DNA of 5,994 nt from Rhodoferax sp. UBA5149 (GCF_002413825.1 NZ_DHXT01000192.1:1-5994); one strand, 5' to 3'; shown: positions 1 through 5,555, counted from the stretch's first letter. The notes: generated by a model from the letters alone, not told the origin. Made by a program: numbers and translations.

Positions 1-18
1 GCGAACGCTTTAGCAGAT

Positions 19-34
19 TTGTCAAAATTGACAA
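19..34. promoter_or_regulatory. Perfect 7-bp inverted repeat upstream of the acyltransferase operon
   Basis: The arms TTGTCAA (19-25) and TTGACAA (28-34) are perfect reverse complements separated by AA. Each arm contains a consensus-like -35 hexamer (TTGACA) in opposite orientation: 28-33 on the plus strand and 20-25 on the minus strand. I see no good -10 box 16-18 nt downstream on the plus strand. It could be an operator or a chance symmetry. The symmetry is seen directly; the role is inferred. Confidence 0.4.
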
Positions 35-62
35 GGCACAATGGCGGCTCCTTCAAGCTGAC

Positions 63-108
63 CTCTGTGTGTCGCCCTGCAAGTAGTTCCGTAACTCAGC
101 GACCAGAG
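63..108. promoter_or_regulatory. Bulged long hairpin, candidate structured leader RNA
   Basis: CTCTG (63-67) pairs with CAGAG (104-108) and GTCGC (71-75) pairs with GCGAC (99-103), leaving a 3-nt bulge (68-70). Inside, AGTT (85-88) pairs with AACT (93-96) around a CCGT loop, leaving an asymmetric internal loop of 9 nt (76-84) against 2 nt (97-98). All 14 pairs are Watson-Crick. A TAAAAT box at 110-115 read on the minus strand would start a minus transcript almost exactly at the hairpin. This fits the leader of a divergent gene left of the window. On the plus strand it would end 15 nt before the acyltransferase start and could mask its translation start. I cannot match it to a named riboswitch. 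Confidence 0.45.
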
Positions 109-109
109 C

Positions 110-115
110 ATTTTA
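110..115 (-). promoter_or_regulatory. Candidate -10 box TAAAAT for a divergent transcript
   Basis: Plus-strand ATTTTA reads TAAAAT on the minus strand, one mismatch from the sigma-70 -10 consensus. It sits just outside the 63-108 hairpin, so transcription leftwards would begin near the base of that hairpin. I see no good -35 hexamer 16-18 nt upstream (about 133-139), so this is a weak call that depends on the hairpin context. Confidence 0.3.
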
Positions 116-123
116 CCCGAGTG

Positions 124-954
124 ATGATCACCCTTTTTAAATTGTTGTCCGTACTGCCTTTGTGGTTGGCGCATGGCGCGGGATGGGGATTGGGCTGGCT
201 GGTATTCGCAGGATCCGCGGTGTATCGCAAGCGTTTTCTGGCCAATGCGCGGCAGGCTGGCATGGGTTGGCGGCAATGGGCGGGCGCCGTCGGTGAGAGC
301 GGCAAACTGGTGGCAGAATTGCCGCGCCTGTGGCTGGGGCGGCCGGCACCGGTGCAGTGGGATGGCGCCGAGCATGTGGAAGCGGCGCTGGCGCTGGGGC
401 GAGGGGTGGTGTTCTTGACCCCCCATCTGGGTTGCTTTGAGATCACGGCCCAGGCCTATGCGCAACGTTACGGCCAGGTGCAGCAACCGATGACGGTGCT
501 GTTTCGCCCGCCGCGCCAGCCCTGGTTGCGGGCGGTGGTGACGACGGCCCGCGCCCGACCCGGTTTGCACACCGCCCCCACCACGCTGGCAGGGGTGAAG
601 CAAATGATCAAGGCGTTGAAGCAGGGCCAGTGCCTGGGCCTGCTGCCGGATCAGGTGCCGCCACTGGGTATGGGGCTGTGGCTGCCGTTTTTTGGTCGCG
701 AGGCCTACACCATGACCCTCTCCGTGCGGCTGGCGCAACAGACCGGCGCCACGGTCCTGATGGCCTGGGGCGAGCGTTTGTCCTGGGGGCGGGGATTCAG
801 GGTGCACGTGCAGCCTTTATTGGCAACCTTGCCATTGGACGTTACGCAGGCCGTAGCGGTCATCAATTTGGCGATGGAGGAATTGATTCGCAGTTGCCCG
901 CAACAGTACCTGTGGGGCTACGCGCGCTATAAACAGCCGCGGCAGGAGATTTGA
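124..954 (+). CDS. LpxL/HtrB-type lysophospholipid (lipid A) acyltransferase, first copy
   Basis: This 276-residue protein belongs to the lipid A acyltransferase family (Pfam Lip_A_acyltrans). Such enzymes move a fatty acyl chain from acyl-ACP to a lipid A precursor at the cytoplasmic face of the inner membrane. The N-terminus is hydrophobic (about residues 3-33) and serves as a membrane anchor. The catalytic HX4E motif is H101-LGCF-E106. Other family signatures are LFRPP (126-130), LLPDQ (173-177), LPFFG (187-191) and a C-terminal QYLWGYARYK (261-270). I chose the ATG at 124 because it gives the usual short hydrophobic start. The frame stays open back to a TTG at 19, but those 35 residues are polar and unlike the family. 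A GTG at 121 is also possible. No clear Shine-Dalgarno precedes the start. The stop overlaps the next, related gene. The acyl chain and exact substrate position cannot be read from the sequence, so I give no symbol. Confidence 0.9.
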   Translation: MITLFKLLSVLPLWLAHGAGWGLGWLVFAGSAVYRKRFLANARQAGMGWRQWAGAVGESGKLVAELPRLWLGRPAPVQWDGAEHVEAALALGRGVVFLTPHLGCFEITAQAYAQRYGQVQQPMTVLFRPPRQPWLRAVVTTARARPGLHTAPTTLAGVKQMIKALKQGQCLGLLPDQVPPLGMGLWLPFFGREAYTMTLSVRLAQQTGATVLMAWGERLSWGRGFRVHVQPLLATLPLDVTQAVAVINLAMEELIRSCPQQYLWGYARYKQPRQEI

Positions 955-956
955 TG
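944..956 (+). promoter_or_regulatory. AGGAG ribosome binding site and TGATG coupled start
   Basis: AGGAG at 944-948 lies five nucleotides before the ATG at 954. The TGA of the upstream gene (952-954) shares its A with that ATG. The site fixes the start of the second acyltransferase and implies translational coupling. An in-frame TTG at 951 sits only two nucleotides from the AGGAG, too close for good use. Confidence 0.75.
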
Positions 957-1832
957 TTGAGTCGCTGGTTCAGTCAGTTTGGCATTGGGGTGATGCACCT
1001 GTTGGGGCGTTTGCCACTGGCCTGGGTGCGTGCGCTGGGCTGCTTGCTGGGCTGCGTGCTTTATGTCCTGGCCGTACCGCGGCGCCGGGTGGCCGGTACC
1101 AACTTGCGCTTGTGTTTTCCGGAACTGTCCGCGCAACAAATCCGGACGCTGACGATCCGGACATTTGTTCATTTTGCCCAGGCCTGGCTGGATCGGGGCT
1201 GGCTCTGGCAAGGCTCGCCTGAAGTCGTTCGACAGCGCCTGACGCTGTCGGGGGCCGTGGACGAATTGCAGGGCCATGATCCAGTCGTCATTTTTGCGCC
1301 GCATTTCGTCGGGCTGGACGCGGGCTGGACGGCCTTGACCCAACAACTTGCTCGACAGTTCACCACCATTTACACCAACCAGGCGAACAAAGTCATCGAC
1401 AGCTGGATGCTGGCGGGTCGCAAACGGTTTGGAGCTGCGCGGCTTTTCGGTCGTATCGATGGCGTCAAAACGATTGTGGCGACGCTGCGGGCGGGCGCCC
1501 CCCTGTATCTGTTGCCCGATATGAACTTCGGTCCGGAAGAGTCCGTTTTTGTGCCGTTTTATGGCGTTCAGGCCGCGACCGTGCCTAGCTTGTCGCGCTT
1601 TGCCAAACTGGGTCGCGCCAAGGTGGTGCCCGTGGTAACGCGCATGACACGCCACGGTTATGAGGTTCAAATCATGCCGTCCTGGCAGGGGTTTCCGTCC
1701 GACGATGTGGTCGCGGACACGGCACTCATGAACCAGCGCTTGCAGACTTACATAGACACCATGCCGGACCAGTATTTCTGGGTTCACAAGCGTTTCAAGG
1801 ACCGCCCGCCCGGTGTGTCGTCAGCTTACTGA
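954..1832 (+). CDS. lpxL: LpxL/HtrB-type lipid A biosynthesis acyltransferase, second copy
   Basis: This 292-residue inner-membrane acyltransferase belongs to the same family as the upstream gene but is clearly diverged. It is closer to the classical LpxL/HtrB layout, which runs to about 300 residues. A hydrophobic anchor spans about residues 11-41 and is followed by the typical NLRLCFPE block (50-57). The catalytic motif is HX4D: H117-FVGL-D122, compared with HX4E in the first copy. LLPDM (186-190), VPFYG (200-204) and DQYFWVHKRFKDRP (272-285) match the conserved later blocks. Known family chemistry is acyl-ACP-dependent secondary acylation of Kdo2-lipid IVA or a similar precursor. The two copies probably add different secondary acyl chains, but that is inference. 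The ATG at 954 overlaps the upstream stop and has AGGAG at 944-948. No intrinsic terminator follows. Family assignment is firm; lpxL rather than lpxM or another paralogue name is less so. Confidence 0.9.
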   Translation: MLSRWFSQFGIGVMHLLGRLPLAWVRALGCLLGCVLYVLAVPRRRVAGTNLRLCFPELSAQQIRTLTIRTFVHFAQAWLDRGWLWQGSPEVVRQRLTLSGAVDELQGHDPVVIFAPHFVGLDAGWTALTQQLARQFTTIYTNQANKVIDSWMLAGRKRFGAARLFGRIDGVKTIVATLRAGAPLYLLPDMNFGPEESVFVPFYGVQAATVPSLSRFAKLGRAKVVPVVTRMTRHGYEVQIMPSWQGFPSDDVVADTALMNQRLQTYIDTMPDQYFWVHKRFKDRPPGVSSAY

Positions 1833-1834
1833 GC

Positions 1835-1907
1835 GTTTTGATAAAACTGAGCTCTAGCCCGCGTCCAATAAGCGCAAGATGCTATTAATTTGATAGTAAT
1901 GACGGGC
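1835..1907. repeat. Comamonadaceae-type short interspersed repeat (probable copy)
   Basis: This stretch, between convergent genes, has the look of a short intergenic repeat that I recall from many Rhodoferax/Polaromonas-like genomes. Its recognisable core, read on the minus strand, is TAATAGCATCTTGCGCTTAT followed by a GCGGGCTAGAG block. It holds small palindromes: GTTTT-gat-AAAAC (1835-1847), GAGCTC (1849-1854) and a near-perfect CTATTAATTTGATAG (1882-1896). No second copy exists in the window, so the family assignment rests on memory and the edges are approximate. The stop codon and last five or six codons of the minus-strand hydrolase lie inside it. Confidence 0.5.
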
Positions 1908-2814
1908 GCAAAAAGGAGGCGATATATTGCGCCACCAGTTGCGGCTTTTCATGCACGATCCAGTGGGTGGCATCCGGCACGGTGTGAAGCGTCAGGTGCT
2001 CCACATACTTATCAAGTCCTTCGATCAACACCGGCGGCAGCGCAATATCGTCCAGCGCCCAAATGACCAAAGTCGGCAGCTTCACGGTCAGCATGTCGTG
2101 CGGCAAATCAACCGCGGCGGCGGCGGGGTCCTCCGGCCGAGGTGGGCGCAGCGGTGAGGCACGGTACAGATTGCAGCCACCGGTCAGTCCCGCGTCCCAC
2201 ACCTTGCGGTATTGGGCCTTGACCTCGTCAGTGAGCCAGCTGGCGGGGTGAGCACCATCTTTCGTGTTGGTCAGAAATTCCCAGAGTCGGCGGTAGTCGT
2301 CCTGCGCCAGCAATTTTTCTGCATCCGGACGGATCAGGAAGTTCATATAAGCGCTGGAAGCCTGCTGCGCCGGGTTTGTCTTGAGTTCGCGCAAAAACGT
2401 GCCGGGATGCGGTGAATTGATGATGACCAACTGCCGGGCCAGATGGGGCAACTGGTTGGCCAGATTCCATGCCGCGGCGCCGCCCCAGTCGTGCGCCACC
2501 AGGCAGGCAAGTTGCCCGCCCTGGTCTTTTGTTTCGACCGCAATCAGGGCGGCGATGTCTTGCACCAGATGTTTGGGCCGATAGGCGCTGACCTCTGTGG
2601 GTGCGCTGGACTGCTCAAAACCGCGCAGATTGGGCGCAATGCAGCGGTAGCCACCGTTCTCGGCCCGTGCAAAATGTTCCAGCAAGAAGTCCCACACAAA
2701 AGCCGCTTCCGGAAAGCCATGCAAAAACATCAGAACTGGTCGCCCGCGGTCGCCCGCAGCGCGGCAGCTCAGGGTGATGCCATGCGGCAATGGCTGGAAA
2801 TAAGTCTCGATCAT
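1885..2814 (-). CDS. Alpha/beta hydrolase, epoxide hydrolase-like
   Basis: This 309-residue soluble enzyme has the alpha/beta hydrolase fold and no signal peptide. HGFPE (32-36) is the HGxP oxyanion-hole motif. The nucleophile is aspartate D109 within AHDWGG (107-112), which is typical of epoxide hydrolases and haloalkane/fluoroacetate dehalogenases rather than of serine esterases. The acid is probably D255 or D256 (WALDD) and the base H284 (THW). Two lid tyrosines fit the epoxide hydrolase pattern: Y156 (SSAYMNFL) and Y217 (NLYR). They would polarise the epoxide oxygen and so favour epoxide hydrolase over dehalogenase. The physiological substrate is unknown. The ATG at 2814 gives a normal family N-terminus, although no Shine-Dalgarno is obvious. 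The stop and last few residues (about PSLLSN) fall within an intergenic repeat, suggesting the C-terminus was altered by its arrival. The gene lies 111 nt downstream of engB on the same strand, so cotranscription is possible but unproven. Confidence 0.88.
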   Translation of the reverse strand: MIETYFQPLPHGITLSCRAAGDRGRPVLMFLHGFPEAAFVWDFLLEHFARAENGGYRCIAPNLRGFEQSSAPTEVSAYRPKHLVQDIAALIAVETKDQGGQLACLVAHDWGGAAAWNLANQLPHLARQLVIINSPHPGTFLRELKTNPAQQASSAYMNFLIRPDAEKLLAQDDYRRLWEFLTNTKDGAHPASWLTDEVKAQYRKVWDAGLTGGCNLYRASPLRPPRPEDPAAAAVDLPHDMLTVKLPTLVIWALDDIALPPVLIEGLDKYVEHLTLHTVPDATHWIVHEKPQLVAQYIASFLRPSLLSN

Positions 2815-2925
2815 GGTGGGTATCCGTGCGGCAAAGTCAAAACGGGTTTGAGCTTACGAGCTCGCACGATCTGCCGCAGTCGCCTGTGGGACCGCGGCGG
2901 ATGACGCGCCGGTTGATGCGGCGAA
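2815..2925 (-). other. engB-hydrolase intergenic gap with nested inverted repeats
   Basis: This 111-nt gap lies between two minus-strand genes. TGCGGCA (2827-2833) is the perfect reverse complement of TGCCGCA (2872-2878). Between them GAGCT (2850-2854) and AGCTC (2859-2863) form a 5-bp hairpin around TACG. Neither arm is followed by a T-run on the minus strand, so this is not a standard intrinsic terminator. It may be a weak terminator, a processing site or an operator for the hydrolase. I see no clear promoter hexamers in the gap. Confidence 0.35.
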
Positions 2926-3633
2926 TCAGGCGTTGGCTTGGTTCGCAGCGGGGTGCGCCCACTGCCACAGCAGCGTGGCGACTTCATCAATGCCCTGGCG
3001 TTTTGTGGCCGAAAACAAGCGCACTTCACCGCCCCCGGCTTGCAGCTTCATGATGGACAGTGCCTTGTTTTGCTCGACGCGGGTCAGTTTGTCGGCTTTG
3101 GTGAGAACGACTAAAAATTTGAGACCCTCTTCCACCCGCGGGCGCACGATGTCCAGCAGGATTTCATCGAGTTCGGTGAGTCCGTGACGCGGATCGCACA
3201 TCAGCACAATGGCCTTGAGGTTTTCACGCGTGACAAGGTAATTGGCCATCACTTGCTGCCAGCGAATTTTGTCCGATTTGGGCACTGCCGCGTAACCGTA
3301 GCCTGGCAAGTCGGTCAGGATGGCATCGGTCACGCCCTGTTTGCCCAGCGAGAACAGGTTGATGTGCTGGGTGCGGCCCGGCTTCTTGGAGGCAAAGGCC
3401 AACTGCTTTTGCTGCGTCAGCGTGTTGATGCAGGTCGACTTGCCCGCGTTGGAGCGTCCGACAAATGCAATTTCGGGTACCTCCAGGGCGGGTAGAAAGT
3501 GCAGCTGGGGCGCCGTCGTCAGAAATTTGGCGGTGTGAAGCCAGCCCAAAGCAATGGCCGCAGCGGCCTTGTCGGCGGCGTCCGTTGAGGTTGACGGGAG
3601 GGCTGAAGCCGGTGGGTTTGAATTGGTAGTCAT
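2926..3633 (-). CDS. engB: Ribosome biogenesis GTP-binding protein EngB (YihA/YsxC)
   Basis: This 235-residue cytoplasmic GTPase of the TrmE-Era-EngA-EngB superfamily is needed for late assembly of the 50S ribosomal subunit and is essential in most bacteria tested. All G motifs are visible: G1 P-loop GRSNAGKS (59-66), G2 threonine T88 in PGRTQ (85-89), G3 DLPGYG (108-113), G4 TKAD (178-181) and G5 SAT (208-210). The first 25 or so residues are Ser/Thr/Ala-rich and probably disordered, a common extension in Burkholderiales. The conserved part begins around ALGWLHTAKFL (28-38). The ATG at 3633 is taken as the start. Its upstream minus strand is pyrimidine-rich (CCTCCC) and lacks a Shine-Dalgarno, so initiation may be SD-independent or use a short leader. 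It is divergent from the cytochrome c4 gene, with 72 nt between the starts. Confidence 0.96.
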   Translation of the reverse strand: MTTNSNPPASALPSTSTDAADKAAAAIALGWLHTAKFLTTAPQLHFLPALEVPEIAFVGRSNAGKSTCINTLTQQKQLAFASKKPGRTQHINLFSLGKQGVTDAILTDLPGYGYAAVPKSDKIRWQQVMANYLVTRENLKAIVLMCDPRHGLTELDEILLDIVRPRVEEGLKFLVVLTKADKLTRVEQNKALSIMKLQAGGGEVRLFSATKRQGIDEVATLLWQWAHPAANQANA

Positions 3634-3661
3634 TGATTAAAGGGAGGAAACCCGAAGCCGC

Positions 3662-3671
3662 ATTGTAGAAT
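3662..3671. promoter_or_regulatory. Overlapping divergent -10-like boxes between engB and cytochrome c4
   Basis: On the minus strand 3662-3667 reads TACAAT; on the plus strand 3666-3671 reads TAGAAT. Each is one mismatch from the sigma-70 -10 consensus and the two overlap by two bases. Expected starts would give leaders of roughly 20-30 nt for both genes. Neither has a good -35 box at 16-18 nt, so the call is tentative. If real, RNA polymerase could occupy only one promoter at a time. Confidence 0.35.
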
Positions 3672-3705
3672 CACGCAGTTTTGCATACCTGATACGACAT
3701 CCCCT

Positions 3706-4371
3706 ATGAAGTTGCTTGCCTCCTATTTGTTCGCTGCCGCATTGGTAGCCCCCGCTTTTTCCACCTTGGCACAAGAGACGCAGCCCGCTGCGCCGCATGC
3801 AGAGGCCAAGGCGGAGCCCGTCAAAGCGGTCAAACCTGACCTGGCCAAGGGTGAAGCCAGCTTTGCCGCTGTGTGTGCCGCCTGCCATGCGCCAGACGGC
3901 AACTCGCTGATTCCGGTCAACCCCAAACTGGCACAGCAACACCCGGAGTACCTGGTGAAGCAGTTGCAAGATTTCAAATCAGGCAAGCGCGTCAACCCCA
4001 TCATGTCGGCGATGGCGGCAACGCTAAGCGATGAAGACGTGAAGAACGTCGCCTACTGGTTAACTTCCAAGACTGGCAAACCCGGTTTCGCCAAGGACAA
4101 GGAGCTGGTGACTTTGGGTGAACGTATTTACCGCGGTGGCATTGCCGACCGTCAGATTGCCGCCTGTGCCGGTTGCCATAGCCCCAACGGCGCTGGTATT
4201 CCTTCCCAGTTCCCCCGTCTGAGCGGTCAACATGCTGATTACGCGGTGGCCCAACTGACTAACTTTCGTGACGGCGTTCGGAAAAACAGCGTGCAGATGA
4301 CACAGATCGCGGCCAAGATGAATGATCGCGAAATCAGGGCGGTGGCCGACTACATCGCCGGTCTGCGTTAA
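3706..4371 (+). CDS. Periplasmic dihaem cytochrome c4
   Basis: This 221-residue exported c-type cytochrome has two class I domains, the hallmark of cytochrome c4. A signal peptide covers residues 1-22 with likely cleavage after TLA (20-22). The haem sites are CAACH (57-61) and CAGCH (154-158). Distal Met ligand candidates are M100 or M103 (NPIMSAM) and M198 or M205 (QMTQIAAKM). The two halves echo each other (YLVKQLQDFKSGKR at 82-95; YAVAQLTNFRDGVRKN at 179-194), as expected from ancient duplication. Cytochrome c4 carries electrons in the periplasm, typically from the bc1 complex towards haem-copper oxidases. An Ala/Pro/Glu/Lys-rich linker of about 20-25 residues between cleavage site and first domain is longer than I expect. 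No good Shine-Dalgarno precedes the ATG. A strong terminator follows, so the gene is probably monocistronic. Confidence 0.93.
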   Translation: MKLLASYLFAAALVAPAFSTLAQETQPAAPHAEAKAEPVKAVKPDLAKGEASFAAVCAACHAPDGNSLIPVNPKLAQQHPEYLVKQLQDFKSGKRVNPIMSAMAATLSDEDVKNVAYWLTSKTGKPGFAKDKELVTLGERIYRGGIADRQIAACAGCHSPNGAGIPSQFPRLSGQHADYAVAQLTNFRDGVRKNSVQMTQIAAKMNDREIRAVADYIAGLR

Positions 4372-4403
4372 TCGCAAGACGGTGTCGCTGCTCAGCGCGT
4401 TGG

Positions 4404-4417
4404 GTTCATATTTGAAC
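4404..4417. repeat. Small palindrome GTTCA-tatt-TGAAC after the cytochrome gene
   Basis: Perfect 5-bp arms (4404-4408 and 4413-4417) flank a TATT loop, 32 nt after the cytochrome stop and 21 nt before the A-run of the terminator. It may add a 3' stabilising hairpin to the mRNA or be chance. The rest of 4372-4438 shows nothing I can name. Confidence 0.3.
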
Positions 4418-4438
4418 TAAACGCCTGCAACAAACCCT

Positions 4439-4481
4439 AAAAGGGGCGGGTCCATTCTGAAATGGCCCGCCTCTTTTTTTT
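4439..4481 (+). terminator. Rho-independent terminator of the cytochrome c4 gene
   Basis: GGCGGG (4445-4450) pairs with CCCGCC (4466-4471) and CCATT (4452-4456) with AATGG (4461-4465), around a CTGA loop with one bulged T (4451). The stem extends outward by G-T and G-C pairs and then four A-T pairs into the tail. The arm is followed by eight T residues (4474-4481). This is a textbook plus-strand intrinsic terminator and separates the cytochrome gene from msrPQ. The reverse strand has only a four-T tail, so termination there would be weak. Confidence 0.93.
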
Positions 4482-4547
4482 GAGTTAACGACAATCGGGC
4501 ACAGATTCATGTAAGAACGGGCGCCGTCTCATGACTAAGCTTGAAAC

Positions 4548-4552
4548 GAGGA
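4548..4552 (+). promoter_or_regulatory. Ribosome binding site of msrP (GAGGA)
   Basis: GAGGA lies seven nucleotides before the ATG at 4560 and supports that start. An in-frame or near upstream ATG at 4531 has no such site. In the preceding stretch 4482-4547 I found no convincing sigma-70 or ECF promoter pair, although msrP needs its own promoter after the terminator. Confidence 0.6.
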
Positions 4553-4559
4553 TTTCATC

Positions 4560-5555
4560 ATGCTCATCAAAACCAGTCACGACGGCTTTTGCCACCCCGT
4601 CTCCAGCGAGATCACGAGCCAGCGCGTCTATGCGGGGCGACGCGATCTCATCAAACTCATGGCCAGCGGTGTTGCCGGTGCGGCACTCACTTCATGGGCG
4701 TCACGCGAGGCCGAGGCGCTGACGCCACGGCCGGGCAAACTGGCCGCGTTGCCGGGCGCGCGGTCGAGTCTGGCGGGCGCCGTCACCATGGAAAAGCTGA
4801 CCGAGTACAAGGACGCCAGCACGTACAACAATTTTTATGAGTTCGGCACCGACAAGGCCGACCCGGCAGTTAATGCCCATACGCTGAAAACCAGTCCGTG
4901 GACGGTGGAGATCGAGGGCCTGGTCAAAAAGCCCGCCCGCTATGCGCTGGAAGACCTGCTCAAACTCAGCGCCCAGGAGGAGCGGATTTATCGCTTGCGC
5001 TGTGTGGAAGGCTGGTCCATGGTGATCCCGTGGGTCGGCTATTCGCTGAGCGAGTTGATCAAGCGCGTCGAGCCGCTGGGCAACGCGAAATACGTCGAAT
5101 TCGTGACCCAGGCGGACCCCAAGACCATGCCTTTTGTAGGCTCCCGCGTGCTGGACTGGCCCTATGTTGAAGGCTTGCGCATGGACGAGGCCATGCACCC
5201 GCTGACGCTACTGAGCTTCGGCATGTACGGCGAGGTCTTGCCCAACCAGAACGGCGCGCCGGTGCGCTTGGTGGTGCCGTGGAAGTATGGTTTCAAGAGT
5301 GGAAAGAGCCTGGTCAAAATCCGATTTACCGACAAGCAGCCTGGCACTGCCTGGAACAAGGCGGCAGCCAATGAATACGGTTTTTTCTCCAACGTCAACC
5401 CCACGGTGGACCACCCGCGCTGGAGTCAGGCCACGGAGCGGCGCATTGGTGAGGACGGCTTGTTTGCCAAGAAGCGCAAAACCCTGATGTTCAATGGCTA
5501 TGAGGCGCAAGTGGGGCAGCTTTACGCCGGCATGGACCTCAAGAAGTTGTTTTGA
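4560..5555 (+). CDS. msrP: Protein-methionine-sulfoxide reductase catalytic subunit MsrP (YedY)
   Basis: This 331-residue molybdopterin enzyme of the sulfite oxidase fold is close to the length of E. coli MsrP (334). It reduces both R and S methionine sulfoxides in periplasmic proteins, using electrons from MsrQ. A Tat signal is visible: twin arginines R27-R28 in RRDLIK, a hydrophobic stretch (about 32-44) and likely cleavage after AEA (51-53). That fits export of a folded, cofactor-loaded enzyme. The molybdenum ligand is C148 within RCVEGWSM (147-154), the family signature. Other conserved blocks include NFYEFG (91-96), NGAPVRLVVPWKYGFK (231-246) and the C-terminal NGY...LYAGMDLKKLF. The start at 4560 is supported by GAGGA at 4548-4552. 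The 26 residues before the twin arginines are long for a Tat n-region, but E. coli MsrP also has an extended one. The stop overlaps the msrQ start by one base. Confidence 0.96.
   Translation: MLIKTSHDGFCHPVSSEITSQRVYAGRRDLIKLMASGVAGAALTSWASREAEALTPRPGKLAALPGARSSLAGAVTMEKLTEYKDASTYNNFYEFGTDKADPAVNAHTLKTSPWTVEIEGLVKKPARYALEDLLKLSAQEERIYRLRCVEGWSMVIPWVGYSLSELIKRVEPLGNAKYVEFVTQADPKTMPFVGSRVLDWPYVEGLRMDEAMHPLTLLSFGMYGEVLPNQNGAPVRLVVPWKYGFKSGKSLVKIRFTDKQPGTAWNKAAANEYGFFSNVNPTVDHPRWSQATERRIGEDGLFAKKRKTLMFNGYEAQVGQLYAGMDLKKLF

Noticed and set aside
1..54. Minus-strand AAGGAG-like site (48-54 on the plus strand reads CTCCTTC) followed by a possible TTG start running off the left edge
   Set aside because: The few visible residues match no protein I know, including the start of MetK, and the nearby GTG start hits a stop after five codons. 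Left flanking sequence would be needed.
3..86. Open frame at the left edge ending in TAG at 84-86, possibly the tail of an upstream gene
   Set aside because: Only 27 codons, no recognisable protein end, and it runs into the left arm of the 63-108 hairpin.
22..807. Long minus-strand open frame opposite the first acyltransferase
   Set aside because: Its Arg/Pro/His/Gln-rich composition is typical of an antisense shadow in GC-rich coding DNA. The opposite strand carries clear acyltransferase motifs.
927..1787. Minus-strand open frame of 286 codons opposite the second acyltransferase
   Set aside because: It is low-complexity and rich in His/Arg/Gln/Pro with no domain, and is explained by the codon bias of the sense gene.
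1835..1847. GTTTT-gat-AAAAC hairpin as terminator of the acyltransferase operon
   Set aside because: The stem is five mostly A-T pairs with no following T-run, too weak for an intrinsic terminator.
1911..2157. A plus-strand frame starting at TTG 1927 preceded by a near-perfect Shine-Dalgarno (AAAAGGAGG, 1911-1919)
   Set aside because: It lies antisense to the well-supported hydrolase. The purine run is simply the complement of its codons for Ser-Phe-Leu near the C-terminus, and the 76-residue product has no recognisable features.
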